Source of the DNA: Mycosarcoma maydis
Taxonomy: Eukaryota > Basidiomycota > Ustilaginomycetes > Ustilaginales
NCBI RefSeq assembly: GCF_000328475.2
Contig: NC_026482.1
Coordinates: forward strand, 1,116,001 to 1,180,000
DNA: 64,000 nt
Reading direction: 5' to 3'
Both the position numbers and the translations under genes were made by a program. This document shows positions 32,324-43,128 of the stretch, piece by piece. Within the stretch, counting starts at the first letter, position 1, and each line of letters opens with the position of its first letter. The notes under the pieces are model-generated. The model searched no databases. It had not been told where the DNA came from and was given only the letters and a program-made list of their open reading frames with translations.

Positions 32324-33065
32324 TGTGAGCAGTGATAGTGTGGCTACACGGAAGCCGGCCGCTTTGTTTCGTGTAAAGCTGAGTGGTGTAAGCCGAGAAA
32401 GAAGAGGCCAAGATGCTTTGAGGCGCTGTATAGAAGATTGAGAGTCGCTTAAGCGCCGATGTTGTCAATGCAACGGTGCAGAGTGTACTTGTGCGATTGT
32501 GCGGGCTCTCGTGTGTATGATGGCGAGAAGACGTCAAATGCGAAAAGCGTGCGCTTGCGTGTCCCACGAGAAAGTGGAGCTTACACGCCCAAACTCGCAC
32601 TCACTCACGACTGAGCACAGCGCACGAGCGTTCTGCAGCCAAGTTCAACTTTAGAAAATCTCGGAAATCGGACCAGGACGCCAATCCGAATTGGACCCAA
32701 AGAGCGATTCGATCACCACAGCTCATAGTCACGAGTTGCACGCACGCACACTAGCACCACAAACCCTCACCACAACCGATTTCGTTCGGCAACAAACGAG
32801 CTCACCACTCGACGATCAGTGTACACAATACTTGCAGAATACCTGAACGGCCTCCACTTACCTCAACCAACTCTCGAAATCATTGTGGGATTCAGCGAAC
32901 AGAGATTGCGCACACCTTAGGTAACGAACGCGTCGGCAAGCAACGAAAAGGGGTGGATCAAGAGCAACCAATCTCTCCATCTATTTGAATCCTGGCTTCT
33001 ACTGCTGTCACCAGTACTACAGAATCTCTTCTTTGACCGGCCCTAGGTCACACCATACTGCCGCA
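32324..33065. other. Shared upstream region of rpn10 and the Caf1 gene
   Basis: About 740 bases between two divergent ATGs. No ORF of note and no clear TATA box. A core promoter for each side presumably lies here, but I cannot point to its elements. Confidence 0.5.
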
Positions 33066-34016
33066 ATGGCGGGAAGGATACGAGAAGTATGGGCAGAGAA
33101 TCTGGAGGTGGAGATGGCCCTGTTGCGGGATACCATTGAAAAGTACCCATATGTTGCCATGGACACCGAATTTCCCGGCATTGTTGCCAGGCCAATAGGC
33201 ACGTTCAAAGGCTCATCGGACTACCACTACCAGACCTTGCGCTGCAACGTCGATCTGCTCAAGCTCATCCAACTCGGCATCACTCTCTGCGACGAAAACG
33301 GCAACCTTCCACCTGATGTCTGCACGTGGCAGTTCAACTTCCGTTTCAGCATAAACGACGACATGTGTGCACCTGACTCGCTGGATCTGCTCACAAAAGC
33401 CGGACTGGACTTTGATCGACACGAAAGGATGGGCATCGACGTTGAGCATTTTGGCGAGTTGCTCATCACCTCAGGACTAGCGCTATTCGATGATGTCAAA
33501 TGGGTCTCGTTCCACAGTGGATACGACTTTGGCTATTTGCTCAAGGTCGTAACGTGCAGTCCGTTGCCTGCGCAAGAATCCGACTTTTTCGCCCTGCTGC
33601 GTGTCTGGTTCCCTTGCATCTACGACATCAAGTTCCTCATGAGGAGCTGCAAGACGCTCAAGGGCGGTTTACAGGATGTGGCAGATGACCTTCAGGTGAG
33701 CCGTATCGGTCAACAGCACCAAGCGGGAAGCGACAGCCTGTTGACGGCAACGACCTTCTTCAAGATGCGACAAAAGTACTTTGACGGTTCGATCGACGAT
33801 TCGAAATATCTCGGATGTCTGTATGGCTTTTCTTCGAGCTCGTCGCATGTCAATGGGATGGTTCATTACAGTCAAGGAAGGCCTGTATCGGTGCAGAGCT
33901 TCCACGATGCTTCAGCTGTGCCGCGGTCAGTGTCGGGCGGATATGCTGCCGGTGGTTACGGTTCCAATTTCGGCAGCCCTTTCAAATCGACCTTGTCCGC
34001 TTCCACTGAGCGATAG
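33066..34016 (+). CDS. caf1: Caf1/Pop2-type deadenylase of the CCR4-NOT complex
   Basis: A single exon encodes 316 residues starting MAGRIREVWAENLEVEM; the frame is open a little upstream, but this ATG matches the family's start. Caf1 shortens mRNA poly(A) tails as a catalytic subunit of CCR4-NOT. The DEDD nuclease residues are visible: D33 and E35 in MDTEFPG, D154 in HSGYDFGYLLK, and D223 in AGSDSLLTATTFFKM. Other family blocks are LLKLIQLGITLCDENGN, TWQFNFRF and WFPCIYDIKFLMRSCK. The protein is a bare catalytic core without the long Gln-rich N-terminus of budding yeast Pop2, and closer to S. pombe and animal Caf1. The last 45 residues are Ser/Gly/Tyr-rich. Convergent with the E2 gene. Confidence 0.95.
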   Translation: MAGRIREVWAENLEVEMALLRDTIEKYPYVAMDTEFPGIVARPIGTFKGSSDYHYQTLRCNVDLLKLIQLGITLCDENGNLPPDVCTWQFNFRFSINDDMCAPDSLDLLTKAGLDFDRHERMGIDVEHFGELLITSGLALFDDVKWVSFHSGYDFGYLLKVVTCSPLPAQESDFFALLRVWFPCIYDIKFLMRSCKTLKGGLQDVADDLQVSRIGQQHQAGSDSLLTATTFFKMRQKYFDGSIDDSKYLGCLYGFSSSSSHVNGMVHYSQGRPVSVQSFHDASAVPRSVSGGYAAGGYGSNFGSPFKSTLSASTER

Positions 34017-34369
34017 TCATCCAGAAAGGCATTCGGCTCGCATCACTCTCCTTGTATCACTACCATGTACCCCCTGTAATACTAGATACGCCTTTTGTTT
34101 CGCCAACTGATTTATCCGTCGTTGCTTCACGCACAAAGAATTCAGTACGACTGAATTCAGTGCGACTGGACACCTGCTGTCCCACGTTGCTCGGTCTAGG
34201 TCTCGCGCACGACGCCATAAGTGCTTCAAACGTTTGAATGCTAAGAAAGCGGACTGATAATACATGATTAAGAAAAGGTTTGCCGCGTTGCGAGGCGCCA
34301 CAGGCATCTAAGAGTCATGTGCATTCCAATGACTTGGCACGCAGTTGTGTGTTGCCGGGGAGGAAGCGG
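34017..34369. other. Intergenic between convergent Caf1 and E2 genes
   Basis: About 350 bases holding two 3' ends. It includes a short direct repeat: GAATTCAGT(A/G)CGACT occurs twice in 34139-34166. Nothing else was recognised. Confidence 0.5.
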
Positions 34370-35034
34370 TCAATCGAAAGCTTCCTCTGCAGACTGCCTC
34401 ACGAGCCGTCGCACCTTTTTCTTGTAGCCAGCAAGGTCTTCGCGGACCTGTTTGGCGGCGTCGATGTTCGCTGGCGAATCCGTGTTGGGGACGTCAGCGG
34501 AGAGCAGGCTGATAACCGAGATGAGCTGCAGGACGAGCGAGAGCAATGCGAAAGCGAGAATCAAAGTCAGATACGGGTTGCTAAAGGAAACGAAAGAGTC
34601 GAGCTGTTCTTCTCTTTGTCCTTCAGGAGATGCTGTGGCAGATGGAGATGACTGGCGGTTCAACTTACAATTGACTCAACGGTGTGCACCGGAAGCCACC
34701 GTTCGCTTGCATCTTCGTAGCCCCATTCGTCCTTACCAGGAGCATGCAAGATCGAGATGCAGACGGTGCCGTCAGCATAAATGTTGGGATGCCACATGGG
34801 CGTGATGAACTTCATCTTGGGAGGGAGCAGCGGATATTCTGGTGGGAATATCAACTCTGCGCGAAAAAATCCGCCTTCGTAGAGCGTATCGTTGGGGCCA
34901 ATGATCATAATCTCCCATTCGAACAGGTTACTTTCGTCCTTGAGACCAGCGCTAAAACCATCGACGGGACGTTTGCGAAGCTCGGTGAGCTGTCGTTTGA
35001 GGAGGAGGGTGTTGCCCGAGGGGGTCGATGTCAT
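34370..35034 (-). CDS. Ubiquitin-conjugating enzyme E2, UBE2G1 type
   Basis: Two exons, complement(34370..34525, 34669..35034), encode 173 residues. The intron has donor GTAAGT and acceptor CCTGCAG and joins RWLPVHTVESI to LISVISLLS in phase 0, exactly where related E2s read VETILLSVISML. The catalytic Cys is C92 in GTVCISILHAPG, preceded by HPN (82-84). The following GKDEWGYEDASERW is the acidic loop insertion found only in the Cdc34/Ube2G/Ube2R group. The N-terminus (LLLKRQLTELRKRPVDGFSAGL) matches UBE2G1 and S. pombe Ubc15 better than UBE2G2/Ubc7 (LKRLMAEYKQL type). These E2s build Lys48 chains. There is no C-terminal membrane anchor. Annotators often call this gene ubc7, which may be misleading. 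Confidence 0.9.
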
Positions 35035-36311
35035 TGTGGCTGGCTTGTGGTTTGACCAAAGAAGGAGTGGCTGAAAGTGCTAGCGAACAGTCTTGCCAGA
35101 GCAGATGAAGCTCGATCGCAGTCAGTTTGTGAGCCTGTTCTGATGACAGAAGCTGAATCTGTGTCTCAGACGTGTGGCGGCTGTGGAAGGATAAGCCGAG
35201 ATGTGACTGTGAAGTCAAGAGAACAGCAGATCCTGAAGCTAAGTACAGCGAGCTTTGGGCCAGCCTAATCGGACAGAGGCGGTAGGGCTTGAAGGGCGGA
35301 GGTGAAGGCGGAGGCGGAGGAGGCGACAGGCGATATTCAGACGTCAAGTTACAGAGAGAAGGTCTAGATGAAGGTGGTAGAGTCCGGAGTTGCCGAGGTG
35401 AACAGAGCTGAGTGAGTAGTCATGCACAGTGGCGAGGGTCGTAAAAATCACACGCAAATCCCGCTTGGCAGTCACGAGTGGCTCTTGCAGCATGAAATGG
35501 CCGAAGAGTCCCCAAAAATCAACCCCGTATGCCATTCGTGATTGATGATTAACCCTGGCGAGGTCTGATCTCGAGCTTGGCCCATGCTTCACGCTTATTA
35601 TACTGCGACTGACCTCGTCGTTGCAGCAAGACAGTGGTCAGGTCGTGTACAGTTTGTGAGGCGCCCTATGCTTTGCGTTGTCTGGGATCAAATCACGAAT
35701 TTAGACTCACGCTTCACAATCGTGAATTAAGGGCATGGTGCACAAGCGAAGCACGAAGAAGTCGTGAGTTACAAGCGTGAAGTTCGTGGTTCGTGGTTCG
35801 TGGTTGGATCGAGTGGATTTCGATGGGGAAGAGGTGTTAGAGGGGCTTTGTTGACACCATAAAAATTGGGCGTGTGGAGCACGAGGCATGAGGCATGAGG
35901 CACGAGACAAAAGAGTCACGAGTCTGTGAGGGAGGCACAGTCACGAGTGAACGGAAAGGTGGGTTGTGGAGGATGAGACGTGCCGAGCTGGTCACAGGTG
36001 TTCTGCTGTTGTTCTTCGAGTCGAGTCTAAGAGCCGTCAAGGGATGAGAAAGTGACACTCACGAATCACGACTCGTGACTGTGACTCTCGTGTTTGTGAG
36101 GTGTGACTTTTTGCTGACCATGCGAGATCTGTGCGTGACTGAATGATGATGGCGTCCTCCCTTCCTACATCGATATAAAGCGATGCAACTGCGACTTCTC
36201 GCTATGCGCAACATGTCGACCTCATGCCCCTCTTCTTCCGGTATCTGAGGCCTACCACGCAACACTGCAAAACCGCTTGTTTAGTCGGCAATTGAGCCTC
36301 TGCCCACAACC
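35035..36311. other. Shared upstream region of the E2 gene and apc1
   Basis: About 1.28 kb between divergent starts. It contains a TTCGTGG tandem (about 35780-35805), GCATGAG/GCACGAG units (about 35885-35905), CACGAATC motifs and a TATAAA 133 bases from the apc1 ATG. No gene was recognised. Confidence 0.55.
36174..36179 (+). promoter_or_regulatory. Candidate TATA box of apc1
   Basis: TATAAA lies 133-138 bases before the apc1 start codon. Motif match and position only. Confidence 0.35.
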
Positions 36312-39300
36312 ATGTCAGCAGCACAACGCATCAGCCAAAGAGTGGCGCACTCAGCTGCTCGCAGCACTGCATCCGAGGCCGACATTATGTCGATGGGTGA
36401 GCCGTCCGAGCTGCTTGCACGCTTGCAAAAAATCCGTGCTCGCTCCACAGCTACCACCCAGGGATGCTCGGTCTCCTACGCCCCTCGTAGCGACGTTTCT
36501 ACAGCGGAAAATCAACATTCAGATGGAACACAGAACCCAGCCAGCTCTCGTGATGAGCTCGAATGGAAAGATAGGCTGCTCACATGGACGAGAGGCAACA
36601 CGCTGATGCGAACATTTTCCTTCTCGAGCCCAGTGCTGCAATCCTTCTGGACTCTCTTCCAAGTAAGCTCCCCAGACACCATCCTCGTAGCGCCTGGAAA
36701 AGCACGCATCAATCAGCACGCAGATTCTTTGGTAAGAGCACTCTGTGTCTTTTTCGAGCAGGCAGTACACATTCACTTCCCCGGTACCGGCGAGCAGGTA
36801 GACATGGACCTTCCCTTCCGCTTCTCCAAAGCATTTCCTGCTCCCGTCGGAGTTCTTATCCAGCGTCAAATCGAACTTGAGGACGAGCGCATCGCATCGA
36901 GGCTGCGGCAACCTGTAACTGCATCGTCCCTACCTCAAACCTCGTCCAACGCCGGCTTCCCTTTCCCAGACCTCTCGAACTCTTCCGACTCAGTCTACAA
37001 CCTGTCCAATATCCTCGACGAATACGATCTCGCATCGACGTCACAAATTCATCAGGATCCTGCCCGCATCTTACCTATGGTCTTCTATCTATCACGATGC
37101 TACGATGATCTCGTTCCGGTCGACCGTTATCCACAGCTTTCCTATTCCGCCTCGCCTGCCACCGACCCCAAGCCGATGACACACGGACCTGTATTGCCCT
37201 TTGGCGAGATGGATGAAGTCGTCGCTTTTGTATCTTCGCGTAATGATCCGCGGTATCCGTCATTCATAGTCACCAAAAGCGTCCAGAACTCGGCCATCCG
37301 CATTTACGCTTTCACTGCTCGACCAGACGCCCTTGAGGCTACACCGGCCTTGCTCTCCACACACCCCGTCCATTCGTCTCTTGGCATGACTGCGGTTGGC
37401 GATCATGGTGTGACAAACATCGCCGGTCCACAGTCATTGACCGCTATCGATAGCCAGGTTGATGACAGACATGGCGCGACAAAACATGCACGTACTCTCT
37501 CGGATACACCTGGTGCTCCTAGCAGCACCACCCTCGGCAGAGGGTTCCCATCTACTCTCCGGAGAAGTGCCCGCATCGACCTTGAGAGGCGTACCAGTGG
37601 TATCGCTTCAGCTGCAATGGGAAGAGATCCGAGCGGTCGAAGTCGACGCATCAGTGCCATGCATTCTGGTGCATCCGAGCGTAGATCTTCTAGCCGCAAG
37701 GACGAACAGGCGACTCAAGCACGAGATCGCACGCTAGCCAACATCTCACATACCGCAGACGGCCTTCGCTTTCAGTCCCAGGCGTATCCACACGAAGCCA
37801 TCATGGACGATCTTGGCGCTGCCGGTACGAGCATGCGTATATCCACCAACCCAGCAACAGCCGCTCGACTTCGCCGCAGCTCGCAGGCAGCACCTCGCAC
37901 CCCCTATGGCGGTCCTCGAAATTCGAATCGCGCCTCAATATCAGCTGCCAAGTCGAGACCATCAATGAATCTCTCTCGCCTAGACACCAGCGTCGACCCA
38001 ACGCGTTTCAGCTCTGCCATCCCCACTGGAACTATCGATGGAATCCGCGCAGACGCCATAGATGTTGAGGCTGGTATCGCACCCGATGATGACGATGTTG
38101 ACTTGGCTCAAATCGCCGACATGGACGGGTTTGCGCGCAGCTTTGCCTGTGTATGCCTTTTGGATGAGATAAAGCTTCCAGGGGCGAGCGTAGCCTCCGA
38201 CTTGGCTGGTCTGCGGGTGAGCAGCGCTTCGTTCGATCGCGTCGATCCGGACGCCACCTACCTCTTCCTCTCAGTGCCTCACCTTGAACAAACATTTTGC
38301 AGAAGACTCGGCTTCCAGAGGCTGGAATCTCGTGACTCGTATCGAAATCTGCCCTTCTGCAAAACACCTAGCAAGCTGCAGGCTTCTGCGGTAATTTCGT
38401 GCTCTGCCCTCTTGCCTCTCCAAGTGATGGGCTCAGACTCCACAGAGGTGCTAACAATATCCCAAAACGGAGTAATTCAGCTCCATCTTGGTCCTCCTTC
38501 CTTGAGTAGGCCAGCGCTCGACTTGAGCACGTTCGGTCCTGTGACACAGGGCCTCGAACAGCTTGCTACAACCGCCTCTTCAGTGGATCTTCAAGCAGCG
38601 GTGAAAGGAGGCGTATCCAGTGTACAGCTCATATCCGCAGAGTCTGATGAAAGTATCGATGTCCAGCTTGACTTTCGCTCAACATGCACAATCACTGCTC
38701 GAGTATTGAGGGTGATTTCACAGACTTTGCCACATCAACTCGCCGCAAAAATCAAATCCCGATGGATTCAAACGCGCTTCCTCACAGGTGCCAGCCCACG
38801 TCCACCGCACGGGCAGGCTGCGATAAACAAGGACTGGACTTCCCTGGTGCAAGTTCTCACTTCTTCATTGTCGCCTCTACGCGCTGATGACGAAACGGCT
38901 GGAGGACTCATAGCTCATCGTTTGTTTGGAAATGACCCGCTTCTGCATGGTCTCTCCAAGCTTGACTCTATCGACTTTGAACAGAAGGGTGTGGAATCAG
39001 CAACTCCGATCAAAGATGCTCTGCAACAGGAGGAGGCCCAATGCATCCTCTTGACGCTCTACTTGCTGGCAGAGGAGATGCGTCTCGACAATACGCATTC
39101 AGAGGAAGGGGTGAGGAGAGTCGTACACGTTGCCGTTGCTGTGGCTCAGCGCCATCAAGCTTCTGGCTGGGTAGATGCGCTTCGGACTCGCCTTGTGCCA
39201 ACTCGCATAGAAGCCGAATTTGTGCCGACTATAGTGCCGCTTGGGAACACAGTAAGGAGCACCACCGGTCCTCCGGCGAATTTCTACCACGTGCTTCTTG

Positions 39301-42300
39301 ATTTGGCATGGGCCGGCGGCGAGCAAGTCGATTCTGTTGACAGCTGGATCAGAACTGGCCGCACATCTGTGCAGGTCGCTAACGCAGCTTCCACATTCCC
39401 GGTGCTGGACGCCATCCTTCGCACATATGCCATCTTCAGACAGGCCACTATCGATCGTCAAGATGTGGCGACAGCAATTGTTGAAAGCATGATCAAGCTC
39501 GGCCTTGATCTGGAAAAACTGCGCAAGCTACCCTTTGGAATCTCGGTCCCGCTATATCAGGCGATCCGACACTGCCAGATCAAGCCTCCGAGTGAGAAGA
39601 GCGCCGAGTTCTACCACATGGTACAACGGGAAGAAATCGCTCTCAACACGTGTAGGCAGCGAGGCTCGTTGAGCACGGCAAATGCTCGAAAGATTCCGGA
39701 ACAGCTGATCAGAACGCTCCCCAAGGATGGGCCTTTGGACGCCATCTGTGCCCAACTCTTCAGTCGAGATTTTCGTCTACGTGATGTTTTGGCAATGCTC
39801 AAGACTGATACAGTTAATTCGGTATACGTTGCTGAAGGCGAAAATCAGACCGAAGCTACCATCATGGAGCAGCACAATGCTGCAGTGGCGGCCATAGGCG
39901 AACGTACCAAAGCACTTTCTCCCGGCCGTGCTATGCTGTTCATGATGTCGCGGCAGTTTTTGCCGACGCACAAGTGGCGCATCCCGTCTATCTGCTTAGC
40001 AGTCAAAGTGAGACCACGCGGGATGACCATCGAGCCTGACAACAAGGCAGATCCTGCCGGTTTGGACTGGCCCGAGTTTCACAATGGCGTAGCATCGGTG
40101 CTAGAGCTCAACCTGGCTGACAACGTCACGGTGGACTCGAAGTGGATCTTTGCTCATCTCGGGGAACAGGTCACCGCACGCCATGCAGGCTTCTTGTTCG
40201 GACTCGGGCTGATGAGGCAGCTTCCCACAATGACCCCTGTGCATGTTTTCCGGTATCTTAAGATGCGCAACAATCTGCTCACGATCGGATTTCTGCTCGG
40301 TATGGCTGTATCCACCGTCGCTACGGCAGATCCCACTGCAAGACACTTGATCGGCATGCAGCTCACAGCTTTTCTCCCATCGGGCTCAGCTCCACTGAAT
40401 CTATCAACCATCACACAGACTGCTGGTCTCCTGGCCATGGGGCTCGTTTTCCTGGGCAGCAACCACCGCTGGACTGCCAAGCGAATGCTCGATCAGATCG
40501 GAGCGCAAGAGTCTCCTACTCCCAACATGCAGCCGCAGCACCGCGAAGCGTACTCCTTGTCGGCAGGGCTGGCGCTTGGACTCGTGTACATGGGCAAGGG
40601 CCGAGGCAATGGCATGAAGAGTCTACCCGATAAGCGCATTATTTCGCGCCTTGTGCATCTGGTCAAGGGAAGCAGCGACATCAAAACGGGTTTCTCGCTA
40701 CCAGGCGATCTGCGGTCAGACACTGGATCTTGGGCAGATCTCGAGATCAATTTGACATCGGCTCCGGCTGCGCTTGCCTTTGGTCTGATTTTCTTGCGGT
40801 CTAATTGCAAGATGATCGCCGACGTCATGGCACCGCCGCAAATGCCACGTGATCTCGATACGCTTCGACCAGATGTCCTGTTTGTCCATGTGTTAGCGCG
40901 ATCAATTATTTTGTGGGACTTGATTGAGCCCACGAATGAATGGCTTCACAGCGTGCTCCCGAGCTGGCTACAGAAACGGATCGAGATGGGCAAGTCGATA
41001 TCGGAAGCAGCACAGCTAGCTCAGATTAACATGCAGGCGGGCGCGTGCTTTGCCATCGGACTCAAGTATGCCGGCTCGAAAGACGCCCAGGCTTGCGATT
41101 GCCTATGGCAGCAACTGCACACATTGGACAAACAGGTCAGAGTGCAAACCGTCTCGTTTTTCTCCAAGATCCGAAAAGCGGCCGTCCAAGCTGCACTGGA
41201 TCAAGCGAGGATGTCGTTGGCTATGGTGCTCGCTGGAAGTGGCGATGTGGACTTTCTGCGGCATCTTCGAAGAGCACATGGTGACGTTGATGGCGATGTG
41301 TGCTATGGCAGTCACATGGCGACTCACATGGCGTTGGGATTGCTGTTCCTCGGTGGAGGTCGTTTCACATTGGGAACGTCGGATCTGGGAGTAGCTGCGC
41401 TGCTGATCTCCTTCTTGCCACCGTTTCCGAGGTGGAGCGGGGACAACCGTGCGCATTTGCAGGTGTTTCGACATCTGTGGTACCTCGCCATCGAGCCACG
41501 ATTGTTGATCACTACTGATGTCGAGACGGATCAGCTGGTAAGCTTGCCGATCCAGATTGCGGGTGTCACCAGTAAGCAAGGTGATAACGATGGACGTGCA
41601 TTTACACCGTTGCTTCTACCCAATCGTCCGCTATCAGGGTTGATACAGACCGCAACAGACCGATATTGGCCAGCGAGCATCGACAGCAGCACTATGACCG
41701 ATCGCACTGCTGCTACAGCAGCTCTATCGAAAGCTGCAGCTTCATCTTTAACCTCACAAAAGCTCTTTGTCAAACGCAAGACAGCTCGTCTGGACTATCT
41801 TGCGGACCCACATGGTAGCAGAAGCTTGTCATTGGACGAGACAGTGCCTCTAGACCTTTGCTCCGACTCGATTCAATCGGTTGGTCCAGGGCCAGCCGAA
41901 CTTGGCGAAGCAATGCGCGGATTCTCGTCGGCTGGCAAACAGCGTGAATTGGTACGCAGCTTGTCTCTCCTTTCCGCAGGCGAGGACACCATGGCACCGG
42001 TCGTGCGAGCGGTAGTGATGGAGTGTCTGACCATGGACAAGATGTATGTGCTGCCAGCGTATGCTAGCGTTGTTGAGCTGCAGGAACAAGGAGATTGGCT
42101 TGGACGCTATCGAGATGTTCGATTTGCCGACGAGTATTACCGCATTCATCACACAAGACTGTTCGGTGACGATGCGGAGACACTGGTTCAACCTGGATTG
42201 TTGACTTCATTACGACGTCTTGCTCAACACCACGTCGAGAACGACTTTGGCTGCAATGCAGATGTCCGAGATGCGATCACACGGTATCTCACGTCGGACA

Positions 42301-42545
42301 TGACCCCGCCGGAATTCGCCTCGGATGCCATCTATCCGGTACTGATCGCAAGCGAACTGGACAGCGTGGAAGAAGTACGTAATCTCGTCAAGTTCATCTC
42401 GGAACATATCCGCGCATCACAAGAGGCAAGTGACGCGGAAAGTACAAGGGCGAGGGTCCGCTTGGTGACGGACGCAGCATTTGGTGGAGAGAACAGACCG
42501 CCTTGGACTAGGTATATACTGGACCATGTTGTGAAGACGCCTTAA
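36312..42545 (+). CDS. apc1: Anaphase-promoting complex subunit 1 (Apc1)
   Basis: A single exon of 6.2 kb encodes 2077 residues. Apc1 is the largest scaffold of the APC/C ubiquitin ligase, which drives exit from mitosis. The N-terminal half corresponds to the WD40-like region plus a Ser/Arg-rich loop (about 390-560), a plausible Cdk phosphorylation site cluster by analogy. The diagnostic part is the proteasome/cyclosome (PC) repeat region, about 1286-1690: AGFLFGLGLMRQLP, NLLTIGFLLGMAVS, GLLAMGLVFLGSNH, LSAGLALGLVYMGKG, AALAFGLIFLRSN, GACFAIGLKYAGS and HMALGLLFLGGG. Each has the Gly-x-x-x-Gly pattern shared with Rpn1/Rpn2. YYRIHHTRLFGDD and the C-terminal helices also fit Apc1. Rpn1/Rpn2 are excluded by length and N-terminal architecture. 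No intron is required. Confidence 0.93.
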   Translation: MSAAQRISQRVAHSAARSTASEADIMSMGEPSELLARLQKIRARSTATTQGCSVSYAPRSDVSTAENQHSDGTQNPASSRDELEWKDRLLTWTRGNTLMRTFSFSSPVLQSFWTLFQVSSPDTILVAPGKARINQHADSLVRALCVFFEQAVHIHFPGTGEQVDMDLPFRFSKAFPAPVGVLIQRQIELEDERIASRLRQPVTASSLPQTSSNAGFPFPDLSNSSDSVYNLSNILDEYDLASTSQIHQDPARILPMVFYLSRCYDDLVPVDRYPQLSYSASPATDPKPMTHGPVLPFGEMDEVVAFVSSRNDPRYPSFIVTKSVQNSAIRIYAFTARPDALEATPALLSTHPVHSSLGMTAVGDHGVTNIAGPQSLTAIDSQVDDRHGATKHARTLSDTPGAPSSTTLGRGFPSTLRRSARIDLERRTSGIASAAMGRDPSGRSRRISAMHSGASERRSSSRKDEQATQARDRTLANISHTADGLRFQSQAYPHEAIMDDLGAAGTSMRISTNPATAARLRRSSQAAPRTPYGGPRNSNRASISAAKSRPSMNLSRLDTSVDPTRFSSAIPTGTIDGIRADAIDVEAGIAPDDDDVDLAQIADMDGFARSFACVCLLDEIKLPGASVASDLAGLRVSSASFDRVDPDATYLFLSVPHLEQTFCRRLGFQRLESRDSYRNLPFCKTPSKLQASAVISCSALLPLQVMGSDSTEVLTISQNGVIQLHLGPPSLSRPALDLSTFGPVTQGLEQLATTASSVDLQAAVKGGVSSVQLISAESDESIDVQLDFRSTCTITARVLRVISQTLPHQLAAKIKSRWIQTRFLTGASPRPPHGQAAINKDWTSLVQVLTSSLSPLRADDETAGGLIAHRLFGNDPLLHGLSKLDSIDFEQKGVESATPIKDALQQEEAQCILLTLYLLAEEMRLDNTHSEEGVRRVVHVAVAVAQRHQASGWVDALRTRLVPTRIEAEFVPTIVPLGNTVRSTTGPPANFYHVLLDLAWAGGEQVDSVDSWIRTGRTSVQVANAASTFPVLDAILRTYAIFRQATIDRQDVATAIVESMIKLGLDLEKLRKLPFGISVPLYQAIRHCQIKPPSEKSAEFYHMVQREEIALNTCRQRGSLSTANARKIPEQLIRTLPKDGPLDAICAQLFSRDFRLRDVLAMLKTDTVNSVYVAEGENQTEATIMEQHNAAVAAIGERTKALSPGRAMLFMMSRQFLPTHKWRIPSICLAVKVRPRGMTIEPDNKADPAGLDWPEFHNGVASVLELNLADNVTVDSKWIFAHLGEQVTARHAGFLFGLGLMRQLPTMTPVHVFRYLKMRNNLLTIGFLLGMAVSTVATADPTARHLIGMQLTAFLPSGSAPLNLSTITQTAGLLAMGLVFLGSNHRWTAKRMLDQIGAQESPTPNMQPQHREAYSLSAGLALGLVYMGKGRGNGMKSLPDKRIISRLVHLVKGSSDIKTGFSLPGDLRSDTGSWADLEINLTSAPAALAFGLIFLRSNCKMIADVMAPPQMPRDLDTLRPDVLFVHVLARSIILWDLIEPTNEWLHSVLPSWLQKRIEMGKSISEAAQLAQINMQAGACFAIGLKYAGSKDAQACDCLWQQLHTLDKQVRVQTVSFFSKIRKAAVQAALDQARMSLAMVLAGSGDVDFLRHLRRAHGDVDGDVCYGSHMATHMALGLLFLGGGRFTLGTSDLGVAALLISFLPPFPRWSGDNRAHLQVFRHLWYLAIEPRLLITTDVETDQLVSLPIQIAGVTSKQGDNDGRAFTPLLLPNRPLSGLIQTATDRYWPASIDSSTMTDRTAATAALSKAAASSLTSQKLFVKRKTARLDYLADPHGSRSLSLDETVPLDLCSDSIQSVGPGPAELGEAMRGFSSAGKQRELVRSLSLLSAGEDTMAPVVRAVVMECLTMDKMYVLPAYASVVELQEQGDWLGRYRDVRFADEYYRIHHTRLFGDDAETLVQPGLLTSLRRLAQHHVENDFGCNADVRDAITRYLTSDMTPPEFASDAIYPVLIASELDSVEEVRNLVKFISEHIRASQEASDAESTRARVRLVTDAAFGGENRPPWTRYILDHVVKTP

Positions 42546-43128
42546 ACATAAGACGAATGGGTATTAAATCTAGGACATCTATGTGAAGAAATGGCAGCCG
42601 TCAAGACAAGCTGTGAGGGAATGCACATGTTTCTGCTGAATAGATAGTCACGAGTGCTACATGCTATACCGTGTTTCACAGTGCTGTGGCATGCGTTCGA
42701 GTGAGTAATGCCGGCTGCAAGGCTGAAATATGACGGTTGCCGCTACAGCCCATCAAGCTGGGAAAGACGAGGACGAAACGTTCGGTAAAGCCGACGATAC
42801 GAAGCGATCTAAGCGGATGGCGTGTTCTCAGCGAGTGGATTGCTCGAAAGGGCGTGTGAACCTCAGAAGCGAGTTCTGCCTTCTCCACTGCATTCGAGCT
42901 CACGAATGGGATCTCGGTGAATGTACCGAAAGTCTGCTGTTTTAGAGTTCAACCGTGTCTGAGCCCGAGCCTCAATCAAGGTAGAGGGTGACAGAGGGCT
43001 GTGATGTACTGACATAACCTGAATTCTCCCGTTTTCCTCCCCTTTCCAGCTTGGTCGTACCTTGAGCTTCGCGCATCACTACCTCACATACCACTCAAGT
43101 CTGAATCTCCACCAGCACCCGGATCAAC
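42546..43128. other. Intergenic, apc1 to the Rec114-like gene
   Basis: About 580 bases between tandem genes. A short open frame (42730-42945) has no recognisable features. No repeats of note. Confidence 0.5.
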
